Below, one piece after another: positions 1 to 8,014 of a stretch of DNA of 35,227 nucleotides. The stretch is from Bacillota bacterium (GTDB taxonomy: Bacteria > Bacillota > Bacilli > Alicyclobacillales > SLC66). A program made the position numbers and the translations under genes. The notes under the pieces are model-generated. The model ran no database searches. It had not been told where the DNA came from and worked only from the letters and a program-made list of their open reading frames with translations. Position 1 is the first letter of the stretch; each line of letters begins with the position of its first letter. Location: the NCBI GenBank assembly GCA_021793015.1, contig JAJYTO010000010.1:1-35227 (forward strand). The letters are read 5' to 3'.

Positions 1-2
1 GG

Positions 3-725
3 CAGCGACGGGCGAACAATCCGGATTGCTACGACGAACAAGGCCGATTCATCAAAGGAAAACGCCTGAAGAACAAGAGTCGCCGGCAGCAGGAGACACA
101 AGCGGAACTGGCCGAACTGTTCCAGCGCGAAGCGGCGCATCGCAAGACCCTGCACGGGCAGATGGCGAATCGGATCATCGCGATCGGAACCGATATCCAT
201 ACTGAGAAGTTGAGCTATCGCGGATTTCAGAAGCTGTACGGCAAGTCCATTTCTGTTCGCGCACCGCGCACGTTTTTATCGATCTTAACCCGCAAGGCAG
301 AAAGCGCCGGCGGGAAGGTGATCGAATTTGCCACGCGCACGACGGCGTTGTCGCAAGTCTGCGTATGCGGTCAGAAACACAAGAAGAGACTCTCGGAGCG
401 CGTCCATGCCTGCGATTGCGGTGCAACGATGCAACGGGATCTGTTCAGTGCGTATCTGGCCCGGCATGTGAAAGACAACCTGCTCCAAGTCACCGAGGCG
501 AACGAGTCTTGGTCAGGTGCGGAACCGCTCCTGCGGACGGCTTGGGGACAGGCGACCATAAACCAACCTGCGAGTGGAAGGCGGATGCCTTCCTCCTTCG
601 GTGTCTTCGGACGCCCGAGTCAGAGCGGGTCGTCCGAACAAGAGAGCCTGCCCACGCATGAGGCGACGGATGTTGTAGCGAGGGCGAAAGCCAGCGCGAG
701 AGCCGACGAGAGTGCAGCGGTATAG
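3..725 (+). CDS. tnpB: TnpB-type RNA-guided nuclease / IS200-IS605 accessory protein, 5'-truncated by window edge
   Basis: The reading frame is open from base 3, so the gene begins outside the window; the first ATG inside (162) is not the real start. The visible part holds the second half of a RuvC-like domain: a glutamate in the TEKLS motif (second catalytic acid), a zinc ribbon with CVCG and CDCG, and the third acid in QRDLFSAYLA. TnpB proteins of IS200/IS605 and IS607 elements are RNA-guided DNA endonucleases that help keep the transposon. After the third acid there is an 80-residue tail of low complexity (G/S/A/R-rich), which probably reflects the guide-RNA scaffold overlapping the 3' end of the gene rather than a folded domain. 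A right-end hairpin follows directly. Whether the element is intact cannot be judged because its left part is missing. Confidence 0.85.
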   Translation, partial: QRRANNPDCYDEQGRFIKGKRLKNKSRRQQETQAELAELFQREAAHRKTLHGQMANRIIAIGTDIHTEKLSYRGFQKLYGKSISVRAPRTFLSILTRKAESAGGKVIEFATRTTALSQVCVCGQKHKKRLSERVHACDCGATMQRDLFSAYLARHVKDNLLQVTEANESWSGAEPLLRTAWGQATINQPASGRRMPSSFGVFGRPSQSGSSEQESLPTHEATDVVARAKASARADESAAV

Positions 726-764
726 GCTTTTAGAACCCCCTGGATTCATCCATGGGGAGGTTCA
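560..764 (+). ncRNA. Candidate omega RNA (reRNA) and right end of the IS element
   Basis: Bases 733-763 form a hairpin: GAACC pairs with GGTTC, CCC with GGG, and TGGAT with ATCCA around a short loop. Such a hairpin a few bases after the tnpB stop is typical for the right end of IS200/IS605-type elements. In studied TnpB systems the guide RNA is made from the 3' part of tnpB plus the right end, and its guide is the flanking host DNA. By analogy the scaffold would run from roughly 560 to the hairpin and the guide would start soon after 764. The 5' boundary is a guess; the hairpin is seen directly. Confidence 0.5.
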
Positions 765-861
765 GGGGCTCATTATACCATGCGCGCACGCCGCAGCCAC
801 ACGGATAATCCCAGGCTCCCCAAGCATTCGAAGTGTGCAAAGCATTCGAAGCGACGGCCTC

Positions 862-906
862 TTGACATTGTATGAAGTGATCTAATACACTCCACATGTG
901 AGGTGG
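862..906 (+). promoter_or_regulatory. Promoter, possible operator and RBS of the GntR-ABC operon
   Basis: TTGACA (862-867) is followed 15 bases later by TAATAC (883-888). An interrupted palindrome AGTG-N8-CACT (876-891) overlaps the -10 box and is a plausible autoregulatory site for the GntR protein encoded just downstream. AGGTGG (901-906) is the ribosome site for the GTG at 912. Upstream, AAGCATTCGAAG occurs twice (822-833, 840-851), 18 bases apart. The spacing of 15 is short, so the promoter call is moderate. Confidence 0.5.
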
Positions 907-911
907 TCATT

Positions 912-1292
912 GTGGCAGAGGAGTCATTGTGGTATCCGGATGTGCGCATCGACCCGTCGCGACCGCTGTACGAGCAATTCTGCGAATGCATGCGAGCCGA
1001 TATCGCGCGCGGAGCGTTGCAGCCAGGAGTTCGCCTGCCTTCGGTGCGGGATCTGGCGGCGCAGTTGCGGGTCAATCCCAACACGGTCATGCGCACCTAC
1101 CAGGAACTCGAACGCGACAAACTGCTCGTGACGCGCCGCGGACAGGGCACGTTTGTGACCGACGACGTGTGTATTGTGGAGAAGAGCAAACGCGACATCG
1201 CACGCCAGGCTGTCGCGCAGCTTCGCGCCAGGGCCGCGTCGATCGGGCTGACAACGGAACAGTTATGGTTGCTGGGTCAAGGGGAGGGCTAG
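912..1292 (+). CDS. GntR-family transcriptional regulator, YtrA-like
   Basis: A protein of about 126 residues with a GntR winged helix in its first 75 residues (Pro-Leu-Tyr-Glu-Gln start of helix 1, then LPSVRDLA and [13 protein letters not shown] for the recognition region, and RRGQGTFV for the wing). Only a short C-terminal helical part follows, as in the YtrA subfamily, which lacks a large ligand domain and usually sits first in an operon with ABC transporter genes. That is the arrangement here: the ATPase gene begins 6 bases after the stop. The start is chosen at GTG 912 because AGGTGG lies 5 bases upstream; GTG 903 is in frame but has no spaced ribosome site. Likely an autorepressor responding to cell-envelope stress or a small molecule, by analogy. 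Confidence 0.88.
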   Translation: MAEESLWYPDVRIDPSRPLYEQFCECMRADIARGALQPGVRLPSVRDLAAQLRVNPNTVMRTYQELERDKLLVTRRGQGTFVTDDVCIVEKSKRDIARQAVAQLRARAASIGLTTEQLWLLGQGEG

Positions 1293-1297
1293 GGGGT

Positions 1298-2014
1298 ATG
1301 GAAGCTATGCAACGTCAGGATGCGATTGCCGTGCACTGCCGCAATGTCTCGATGAAAATCCGCAAGAAAACGATCCTGCACGACGTGGATCTCACGATTG
1401 AGAGCGGCCGCATCGTCGGATTGCTGGGTCCCAACGGGGCGGGCAAATCAACCTTGCTGAAAATGATCGCCGGTCTCACCCGGCCAGTATCCGGCGAGAT
1501 TCGCATCTTCGGCCAAATAGCCGGCGTGGGTACACTGGATCGCGTCGCTTTCCTCCCGGATCGCGGCAAGCTGCCAGGTTGGCTTACCGGCGCAGAGTGG
1601 CTGCAATTTGCGGCGTCGATTTACCCGGACTGGAATCGGGAACGAGCGCGCTATCTGGTCGAAGCGCTCAAAGTGAATCTCGATACACGCATATCGTCGC
1701 AGTCGCGAGGGGAAGAGGCGCGGCTGCAGTTGCTGACCTGTCTTGCCCGCGAGGCGCCGCTCATTCTCCTGGACGAACCGTTTGCCGGCGTGGATCTTTT
1801 GTCGCGCGAAAAAATCGCGTCCTCGGTGGTGGCGGATCTGGCGGACGGCCATCGCACTCTGATCATGGCGACACACGACATTCGCGAAGTGGAGCCGCTT
1901 TTCGATCAGGTTGTCTTTATTCACGAAGGTTGGGCCTCCAGTCCCGAAAGCGTCGAACTCCTCCGCCAGTCAGGGCGCTCCGTGGAGACTCGGTACAAGG
2001 AGGTGTTCGCATGA
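1298..2014 (+). CDS. ABC transporter ATP-binding protein (YtrB-like)
   Basis: About 238 residues, the usual length of a single ABC ATPase domain. Walker A is GPNGAGKST, Walker B is [12 protein letters not shown], and the switch histidine is in ATHDI. The signature region reads [11 protein letters not shown], a weak match to the LSGGQ consensus, as is common in YtrB/BcrA-type drug and peptide exporters. The protein would energise the permease encoded next. The start is ATG 1298 (GGGGAGGG 9-16 bases upstream); ATG 1307 is also possible. The frame is open far upstream over the GntR gene, but that stretch is a shadow. The stop overlaps the start of the permease gene (ATGA), so translation is probably coupled. 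Confidence 0.9.
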   Translation: MEAMQRQDAIAVHCRNVSMKIRKKTILHDVDLTIESGRIVGLLGPNGAGKSTLLKMIAGLTRPVSGEIRIFGQIAGVGTLDRVAFLPDRGKLPGWLTGAEWLQFAASIYPDWNRERARYLVEALKVNLDTRISSQSRGEEARLQLLTCLAREAPLILLDEPFAGVDLLSREKIASSVVADLADGHRTLIMATHDIREVEPLFDQVVFIHEGWASSPESVELLRQSGRSVETRYKEVFA

Positions 2015-3711
2015 AATCAGTGCTGGCCCTGGCGCGCCTGGAATATTCCCGTCACGAGGCATGGGCTCTGTTCTCAAGGAGACGGGAAGACAAACCCTAT
2101 GCGGCCATTTTGGCGATCGCGATCGTCGCGCTTGGTATCTTGCTGTTTGACGGCCTCCTGATCAAGAGACTCGGGCCGGCGCAGGAGTGGATCTACTTGT
2201 GGGGCGTCGCGTGCCTCTTCCTCGTGATGGTGTTTCACTGGTCGATCACTCTTGCCATCGGGCAGACGCTGGAACGGGACTGGTGGCTGTCATTTCCCCA
2301 CCCGCGCCTCCACCTGATGCTGGGAAAAAGTCTGGCAACGGCGGCGATCAGCGCGCGCATCGGAGCCATACTGGCCATCGGTTTCGCCGTGGCGCACACC
2401 TTTCTTGCGGTTCTCTATCGCGCATCCGTCGGCGTTTCACCGAGTCAACTCGTCTACGGACTGCTCGTCGGCCTGAGCGTGGTCATCCTGTTGCCGTTTG
2501 CGATCGGATTCAGTTCGCTGGCGGTGGCAACTGCGAAAGGATGGCTGCGGATTCTTGTCGTGTTGCAGTTCTTTGTCATATGGGCGATGCTCTTTATTCC
2601 TGTGTTCTCTGCCGCAACGGGCGCGTTCGGCGGTCTCTCGCGCCTCGCCTCCACGACGGCGTTGTTGCGCGCGCTGCCATGGTTTTTCCTCGGATGGCCG
2701 TTTGCGGCCGTCTGTCTGGCGCTGACGCCGTGGGGACTGGCGCGTCTCGGAGACGCCCGCTTTCCAAACGCGGGCTCGCCAAGCTATCGGGACGACGCGG
2801 TGCTTTCAAACAGGAAAGGCAGATCGCAGGCGAGCGGAAAGGCGCTTGGCGCTGCGGACAGGGCGCTTCGTGGCGAGGCCAGAAGAGGGACGCGGTTGCA
2901 GCAGGAATGGCAATCTGACGCGCAGTCCGATTTGCCGCAACGGCCGCACCGTCCGTACGTCGCCTTGTTTCGGTTGGAGTTGACGCGGTATCGGGCACTG
3001 TCTCGATCCGCGAATCGATTCGCCTCGGCGGCGGCGTATACATGGCTGTTTCTGATGGCTGTGGGCGGCTTTTTTGTTGAACTGTCGAGCACCGCCATGT
3101 TTCTCGCTCCCATGTTCCTATCCTGGTTCCTCATGTATGGACTGTACACCTCCAGCATGAACATAAGGAACCTTGATCGCACGCGTGGATACCTGCCATG
3201 GCTGCTCTCCTTTCCGCTCGCGCGCTGGAAGCTGCTCGTTGTCGAGAAACTGGCAGCGCTCTGCGTGATGATTTTCTCCATCCTGCTCAGCTTGGCGGCG
3301 TGCGCAGCCGGTTTTCTGATTCATGCCCTGTTTACGCCCGTGCCCGGCCAGGCGGGGCAAAGCCTGATGCTGTTGGGGCAGGCGGAACTGCCGCTGCTCC
3401 TGACCGGAGCCCTTGGGTTAGGGCTCGCGTCATGCTACGCCTGGCTCCTGGCGCGCCCGTCGCGAGCGCTTCTCTTGCTGCCGTTGGCATACGCGCCGAT
3501 GGCCGTTTTCTACTTTATGAACAACCTCTTTTTCTCGGGACCCAACGGCAATTCATTGCCTGCGACGCTGGCGGGCTACGGTTCCGCGCTGGCCTGGATC
3601 ATCGGAGTTGGACTGCCTCTGGCCGTGTGGGGAGTCTGGATAGGCGCGCGCTATCAGCACATCTACATGCAGGTCGCCACGTCAAAGCTTCACTTTCAAT
3701 CCGCCAGGTAG
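2011..3711 (+). CDS. ABC-2 type transporter permease
   Basis: A 566-residue membrane protein with two similar halves. The first half has hydrophobic segments at about 32-51, 60-82, 113-135, 148-172, 181-200 and 223-245. A hydrophilic Arg/Lys/Gln-rich loop of about 80 residues (roughly 248-330) follows, and then a second set of membrane segments runs to the C-terminus. The start is ATG 2011, overlapping the ATPase stop, with a strong AAGGAGGTG six bases upstream. The long cytoplasmic linker suggests a fused duplicate of two ABC-2 permease units, so one such chain with two ATPases could make the transporter. The substrate is unknown; relatives in YtrABC-type operons are linked to envelope-active antibiotics. 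Confidence 0.85.
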   Translation: MKSVLALARLEYSRHEAWALFSRRREDKPYAAILAIAIVALGILLFDGLLIKRLGPAQEWIYLWGVACLFLVMVFHWSITLAIGQTLERDWWLSFPHPRLHLMLGKSLATAAISARIGAILAIGFAVAHTFLAVLYRASVGVSPSQLVYGLLVGLSVVILLPFAIGFSSLAVATAKGWLRILVVLQFFVIWAMLFIPVFSAATGAFGGLSRLASTTALLRALPWFFLGWPFAAVCLALTPWGLARLGDARFPNAGSPSYRDDAVLSNRKGRSQASGKALGAADRALRGEARRGTRLQQEWQSDAQSDLPQRPHRPYVALFRLELTRYRALSRSANRFASAAAYTWLFLMAVGGFFVELSSTAMFLAPMFLSWFLMYGLYTSSMNIRNLDRTRGYLPWLLSFPLARWKLLVVEKLAALCVMIFSILLSLAACAAGFLIHALFTPVPGQAGQSLMLLGQAELPLLLTGALGLGLASCYAWLLARPSRALLLLPLAYAPMAVFYFMNNLFFSGPNGNSLPATLAGYGSALAWIIGVGLPLAVWGVWIGARYQHIYMQVATSKLHFQSAR

Positions 3712-3741
3712 ACTTCCATGGCGCTGGCGCGCCACCAACAA

Positions 3742-3776
3742 CCGGGAAGAAAATGCGCCTGCGGCGATTTTCCGGG
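3742..3776 (+). terminator. Hairpin after the ABC operon, candidate terminator
   Basis: GAAAAT (3749-3754) pairs with ATTTTC (3767-3772) and CGCC (3756-3759) with GGCG (3763-3766), with one bulged base and a 3-base loop; outer CCGG arms can extend it. There is no T-run after it on the plus strand, so intrinsic termination is uncertain. Confidence 0.35.
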
Positions 3777-3782
3777 TAGACC

Positions 3783-3853
3783 CGCATGATCGTCTTCTTC
3801 CGAAACGCCAGCAGAACATGAAAATCCGAATTGATCAAGAAGACGATCATGCG
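3783..3853. repeat. Long inverted repeat, 17-bp perfect arms
   Basis: CGCATGATCGTCTTCTT (3783-3799) is repeated in inverted form at 3837-3853, with 37 bases between. No reading frame with recognisable product covers it. It may be a decayed mobile element end or a regulatory structure. Confidence 0.5.
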
Positions 3854-3884
3854 ATAGCACAAGCGATCCCGCATTTTCAAGATT

Positions 3885-3927
3885 GACATCCACGCCTGAG
3901 TTTTGCGAGGCAAAATCTCACCTGCGC
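3885..3927 (+). repeat. 43-bp dispersed repeat module, copy 1
   Basis: This 43-base stretch recurs at 20773-20815 in the same orientation with 36 of 43 identical positions by eye. The centre is itself palindromic (GAGTTTTGC, then GCAAAA and CTC). In both places it lies next to a copy of the hairpin family described for 3958-4217, but on opposite sides of it, so the two modules move or recombine separately. Confidence 0.65.
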
Positions 3928-3957
3928 AGCGCCATCAGTGAATGAAAAAGGCGCTGG

Positions 3958-4217
3958 CAGTGTTCTTCGCGGACGCAACACCCGCTCGGGGAAGAGTCAT
4001 GTATTGTGCCCGTCGCGAGTTGTGCGAAGCGCTGGATTCCCGCCAGGATGGATCATGCATGCCGCTGCGGCGAGTATTAGCGACCGGTAGGTCGCGGCTG
4101 TCTGAGCCGCAGTGGCATGCATGATCCATCCTGGCAGGCAGTGGCATGCATGATCCATCCTGGCGGGCAGTGGCATGCATGATCCATCCTGGCGGGCAGT
4201 GGCACAATACATGACTC
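3958..4217 (+). repeat. Hairpin-family repeat, copy A, enlarged by internal inverted and tandem repeats
   Basis: The element starts with CAGTGTTCTTCGCG (3958-3971). The outer arms GAGTCATGTATTGTGCC (3994-4010) and their exact complement (4201-4217) are 17 bp long. Next to the left arm is the family core CGAGTTGTGCGAAGCGCTGGA (about 4015-4035). Inside, a 22-bp inverted pair occurs at 4042-4063 and 4113-4134. The innermost part has CTGCGG/CCGCAG and CGACC/GGTCG stems. The whole 224 bases can fold into one very long stem-loop. Copies B (20636-20750) and C (30511-30632, inverted) share the ends, arms and core but lack the interior expansion. Confidence 0.8.
4112..4204 (+). repeat. 29-bp tandem repeats, three units plus a partial fourth
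   Basis: Units lie at 4112-4140, 4141-4169 and 4170-4198, with the first six bases of a fourth at 4199-4204 that merges into the right arm of the hairpin element. Units 2 and 3 are identical; unit 1 differs by one base (CTGGCAGG against CTGGCGGG). An inverted copy of 22 bases of the unit lies at 4042-4063. No spacers separate the units, so this is not a CRISPR array. Confidence 0.85.
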
Positions 4218-4327
4218 CGACCGACGCCGACGCACTGCATGCGTATTGACTGGCCGCGTATACCCATCATACAATGGGAAGAGACGGATATTTTGAAAAC
4301 AACATCCTGAAGAGGAACGTGATCGCC

Positions 4328-4891
4328 GTGTCAACCCCAAAAATGGACGGAAGTGAGCGTTACACCTACAGCGACTATATCACGTGGCCCGATAATGAAC
4401 GCTTCGAACTGATCGACGGCGTGCCGTATTTGTTGGCAAGTGCCACACCGGAGCATCAGGAAGTCTCCGCGCAGTTGCACGCGTCATTCGTCGTATATTT
4501 GCAGAACAAAGAATGCCGGGCTTACGCTGCTCCGACAGATGTGACATTCGAGGTTGACATGAACACCAGGCAGACTGTCCAACCAGACCTATTCGTGATG
4601 TGCGGCCGCTACGAACGGGAGAAGCGCATCATTGGCGTTCCGGTTCTGGTCATTGAGATTCTGTCTCCCTCGAGCGCCAAGCATGACCTGATCCGTAAAA
4701 TGACCCTATACCAAAGAGTGCATGTCAAAGAATACTGGGTGGTGGACCCAGAGGACAAACTGATCAACGTATACCTGCACGACGGACTGGGACTCAGGTG
4801 GTCGGCGGCATATGCGGTAGACGACAACGTCACACCATCCATGTTTGAGGATCTGGTGATCGCTGTGGGAACGGTATTCGAACGGCGTTGA
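4328..4891 (+). CDS. Uma2-family putative endonuclease (DUF820), paralogue 1
   Basis: About 187 residues with the Uma2/DUF820 PD-(D/E)xK-like fold: FELIDGVPY near the N-terminus, QPDLFV with the metal-binding aspartate, VLVIEILSPSS with the glutamate, and the conserved KEYWVVDPE segment. GTG 4328 is preferred as start because the protein then begins M-S-T-P and lines up with the paralogue at 18032-18592, which begins M-S-K-P, and AGAGGA lies 11 bases upstream. GTG 4319 and ATG 4274 are in-frame alternatives. The biological role of Uma2 proteins is not settled; they are often multi-copy and linked to mobile or repeat DNA. Here the gene sits directly after repeat copy A. Confidence 0.85.
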   Translation: MSTPKMDGSERYTYSDYITWPDNERFELIDGVPYLLASATPEHQEVSAQLHASFVVYLQNKECRAYAAPTDVTFEVDMNTRQTVQPDLFVMCGRYEREKRIIGVPVLVIEILSPSSAKHDLIRKMTLYQRVHVKEYWVVDPEDKLINVYLHDGLGLRWSAAYAVDDNVTPSMFEDLVIAVGTVFERR

Positions 4892-4910
4892 GGATTCTGC
4901 CGCGAACAGG

Positions 4911-6170
4911 TCAGCGCAACCTCCGGCGCATCTCGCGGTTCAGGTGGCCGACATGGCTGTCGTACAGTTCGCTCCATGCGCTCTCATAGCGCCTGTGCAA
5001 GGTCGGATAATGGCGGCGCAGGCGCAGAATCCCGGCCGCGATCTCTTCGTGGAACCGCTCCTCCTGCCGCAATAGCGGCGCCAGCTCCCTCTCCATGTCA
5101 TCCAACAAGTCCCGCAGCGAATCGTCTTCAGTATCCTCGACCACCCACTGAACCAAATAATACATGACAAGCGGAATGACATGCCGGTCGCCCATCAGAC
5201 GGTCCAGTTCCCGCTCAAACCGCAACTGCTCCTCCAATTCGCGGCGCGATTCCAGAAGTGCCTTGTCTTTGGGTTTCAGGTACAACGCCAAATCCAGGAA
5301 GGCAAGCGCCCCTCTGGTATACCCGTCCTCCGACCATGTATCGTGCTTTTCGACGAGATCGTCGATCGCCGCCTGCCTGTCCTCAGCGGTTGCCAAACAG
5401 CGAAAAAATCGGCGGACGCGCGTCTGCACCTGCGACCAGTCCTGCCAACGCTCCATATCCACCAGGAGGTCGACGCGCAAGATGAACCAGAAGAGATCGC
5501 CCGGTGTGTCTTTCTGCAAATCGCGGATGTTGGCGTTCACCAGTTCCAGCGCCTCGTCATAGCGTTCGACCCGACGCAGCACGTTTACCCTGTTTCTCTC
5601 AATCTCCGCCTTTTGCGCGGGAAACTTCGAAGCTGCGAGACTGAGTTCCGCCAGCGCCTGTTCGACTCGCCCTTCGTCCAAGAGCATCCGCGCTGCGATG
5701 ATATGTATAGTCGCCCGATTCTCATCCGTGTGTTCCTGCGTCAGGAGATCGTCAATCTCGGCGCGAAACTGGCGGTCATCTCCCCTTTGCAACGCGAGAG
5801 AGGACAGAAACACGCGAACCCCAAAATGACTGGGGTCCATTTCCTTTGCCGTTCTCAGGATCTGTTCGGCCTGCTTCAGCTTGTCTTCCCTCACCAGTTC
5901 ATTGGCGCGGGCAAACATCTCGTCGACGCTTGAACCGTATTTCCGGACGAGATCATACCGTTTGCGCTCCTGCGGATTGCGAAGCACTTCATAGGCGCGA
6001 CGGATCTGCTCGAATTCCGCCGCATGCGTCTCTGGCGGAAACAGCCTGACCAGCCGCAGATAGCTGTCCTTAATCTCTTCCGGTTTCGCCTTGACCGGCA
6101 CATCCAGAATGTCGTAGTAATCCTCGCCGACATTTTGGGTGCTCTTTCGCTGCCGTTTTCGTGCCGCCAT
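4911..6170 (-). CDS. J-domain protein with TPR-like helical repeats, HPD motif lost
   Basis: 419 residues. Residues about 17-75 look like a J domain (DYYDILDV, then IRRAYEVLRNPQERKRYD), but the HPD tripeptide needed to stimulate Hsp70 ATPase is replaced by FPPETH. From about 80 on the protein is helical with TPR-like units (MFARANELVREDKLKQAEQI, ALAELSLAASKFP, ALAFLDLALYLKPKD). It is the last gene of a GrpE-like, DnaK-like, J-protein operon, so it probably serves as the dedicated co-chaperone or scaffold of that DnaK paralogue. The start ATG 6170 has AGGTGG seven bases upstream. It lies 134 bases after the DnaK-like stop. The protein may bind its Hsp70 without the normal J-domain catalysis. 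Confidence 0.82.
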   Translation of the reverse strand: MAARKRQRKSTQNVGEDYYDILDVPVKAKPEEIKDSYLRLVRLFPPETHAAEFEQIRRAYEVLRNPQERKRYDLVRKYGSSVDEMFARANELVREDKLKQAEQILRTAKEMDPSHFGVRVFLSSLALQRGDDRQFRAEIDDLLTQEHTDENRATIHIIAARMLLDEGRVEQALAELSLAASKFPAQKAEIERNRVNVLRRVERYDEALELVNANIRDLQKDTPGDLFWFILRVDLLVDMERWQDWSQVQTRVRRFFRCLATAEDRQAAIDDLVEKHDTWSEDGYTRGALAFLDLALYLKPKDKALLESRRELEEQLRFERELDRLMGDRHVIPLVMYYLVQWVVEDTEDDSLRDLLDDMERELAPLLRQEERFHEEIAAGILRLRRHYPTLHRRYESAWSELYDSHVGHLNREMRRRLR

Positions 6171-6304
6171 CAGATCGCCACCTCAAATCGATCAATCGAT
6201 CCATCCATCCATCGCGCAATCGTCCACGTTTCCGGAACCAAGGGACCACCCCGCAGGGCATCCTCCCGATCCCGATCCTCCCGCAACCCGGTTGTTCCAG
6301 GTCC

Positions 6305-8014
6305 TCATCGACCAGATCCGGATCCTCCAACGTCTTCGTCGTCCAGTTCCGAGTCCTCCAGATCCTCGTCGTCAAGGCCTTCCTCCCAATCCTCGTCATC
6401 GTCCAGATCCGAGCCTTCCAGCCAGTCGTCGTCCAGATCCTCTTCATCCACGGCAGGCGCGGACTGGCTCAAGGAATCGATCCGCTGCCGACTCTCCTCA
6501 AAGGCCTCCTGCGAATCCCTCTTCAGCGCATCCTGGACGATCAGGCGCATGCTCTGCCCGTTTGACACGGAGGTCGCGGAGACATCGAGGATGCCGTTTA
6601 AGTTATAGCGGAACTGCACCTGAATCGCCTCAGCCTCTTCTTGATTCTCCGGGATGCCTTCAAGGAGAAATTCTCCCAGGCTGTGATTGTACTTGACCCA
6701 CTCGTTCTCTCCCTGATAGATCTCGATCGCGACCTGTGTCTGGCCAGGCAACGCGGTGTAATAGCGCTCCGATTTCGTCACCGGGATGGTCGAGTTGCGC
6801 GGAATGATGACCGAAAACGCTCCTGGCTTAACGCTGCGCCCTGACATGTGTCTCAGTACCGCGATGCCCATGGAAAACGGAGCCACATCCGTCACGACGA
6901 GACCGCTGGCAGACAATGCGCCCGACTTGAGACCCGCCTGCACTGCCGCGCCGAGAGCGACCGCCTCGTCTGGATTGATATCCATGCGCGCCGCTCGGCC
7001 AAAGAACGCCTGCATGAGCGACTGGACGCGTACGATGCGCGTGGAACCTCCGACCAGCAGAATTTCGTCCACATCGCCTGCGGTCAGACGTGCATCTGCC
7101 AGTACTTTGCGAACGCTCTCCATCGTCTCCTCAAGCAGATCGTCGATCAGGGTCTCGAACTCTTCGCGCGACATTGCGATGTGCAGTCCGACGGGGCGGT
7201 TATCCTTCACCGTGACCAGCGGAAGCGAGACGGATACTGTCGCCTCGGCGGATAGGCGCTTCTTCACCCGTTCCGCCTCTTCCTTCAACAATGCGCGGGC
7301 GCGTATGTCCAACCTGGGATCGACGCCATGTTCCGCGATCATGCGGTCGGCGAACATGTCGACTAAACGCCAGTCAAAATCCTCCCCGCCCAATTGCCGA
7401 TTTCCTGTGCTCGCCTGCACTTCCAGAACGCCGCCCATCAGTTCGCACACGGAGACGTCAAATGTACCGCCGCCGAGGTCATAGACCAGCACGTGCGCAT
7501 GATCGTCCAAATGTTCCAGCCCATAGGCAAGCGCAGCGGCTGTGGGTTCGTTGATGATGCGCTCGACGGCGAATCCCGCCAATTCCCCCGCGCGCTTCGT
7601 GGCGCGCCGCTGTTCGTCCGTGAAGTAGGCGGGCACTGTGATCACGGCTTCCATCTCACCCTCGCCCAGCGCTGCGTCCGCATAGCGCTTCAACTCTTTG
7701 AGGATGAGCGCCGAAATCTCTTCGGGCAAGAGGGCTTGTCCAGCGATGGAAAGCGGCTCGCCGGTTCCCATTTTTCTTTTTACCGCAGCCACAGTGCGAT
7801 CCGGCATGGCCACCAGAGACGCGCGCGCTTCCTCGCCCACCGCCACTTTCCCGTCGAGGTCGATCATGACGACGGACGGAGTGATACGATCGCCGCGCGG
7901 CGACGGAATGATCTCAGGCCGCCCGTCCCTTATGTGGGCGATAGCGGAATTTGTCGTGCCCAAGTCAATGCCGACGATCGGCCGGAATGTATTCTCTCCT
8001 GCGTCAAAACTCAT
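6305..8014 (-). CDS. DnaK-like Hsp70 chaperone with acidic C-terminal tail
   Basis: 569 residues, about 40-70 shorter than housekeeping DnaK. The nucleotide-binding domain is complete: GIDLGTTNSAIA (phosphate 1), VYDLGGGTFDVS (phosphate 2), LLVGGSTRIVRVQ (adenosine). The interdomain linker is VVTDVAPFSMG instead of the usual LLLDVTPLSLG. A substrate-binding beta domain follows (IPRNSTIPVTKS), but the helical lid is nearly absent and is replaced by about 45 residues rich in Asp/Glu with Trp and Leu (DDDWLEGSDLDDDEDWEEG). ATG 8014 overlaps the end of the GrpE-like gene by 11 bases. No CIRCE element is seen upstream of the operon, so HrcA control is not indicated. The acidic repeat DNA continues past the stop in another frame (see findings). 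Confidence 0.92.
   Translation of the reverse strand: MSFDAGENTFRPIVGIDLGTTNSAIAHIRDGRPEIIPSPRGDRITPSVVMIDLDGKVAVGEEARASLVAMPDRTVAAVKRKMGTGEPLSIAGQALLPEEISALILKELKRYADAALGEGEMEAVITVPAYFTDEQRRATKRAGELAGFAVERIINEPTAAALAYGLEHLDDHAHVLVYDLGGGTFDVSVCELMGGVLEVQASTGNRQLGGEDFDWRLVDMFADRMIAEHGVDPRLDIRARALLKEEAERVKKRLSAEATVSVSLPLVTVKDNRPVGLHIAMSREEFETLIDDLLEETMESVRKVLADARLTAGDVDEILLVGGSTRIVRVQSLMQAFFGRAARMDINPDEAVALGAAVQAGLKSGALSASGLVVTDVAPFSMGIAVLRHMSGRSVKPGAFSVIIPRNSTIPVTKSERYYTALPGQTQVAIEIYQGENEWVKYNHSLGEFLLEGIPENQEEAEAIQVQFRYNLNGILDVSATSVSNGQSMRLIVQDALKRDSQEAFEESRQRIDSLSQSAPAVDEEDLDDDWLEGSDLDDDEDWEEGLDDEDLEDSELDDEDVGGSGSGR

Noticed and set aside
1579-2010. N-terminal extension of the ABC permease
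   Set aside because: This open frame is a shadow of the ATPase gene; the strong ribosome site and ATG at 2011 define the start.
4112-4204. CRISPR array
   Set aside because: The 29-bp units are strictly head to tail with no spacers and no cas genes nearby.
6024-6696. Ser/Pro-rich frames of about 190 residues opposite the DnaK-like tail
   Set aside because: They are antisense of the acidic repeat; the Asp/Glu codons give Ser/Arg-rich shadows.
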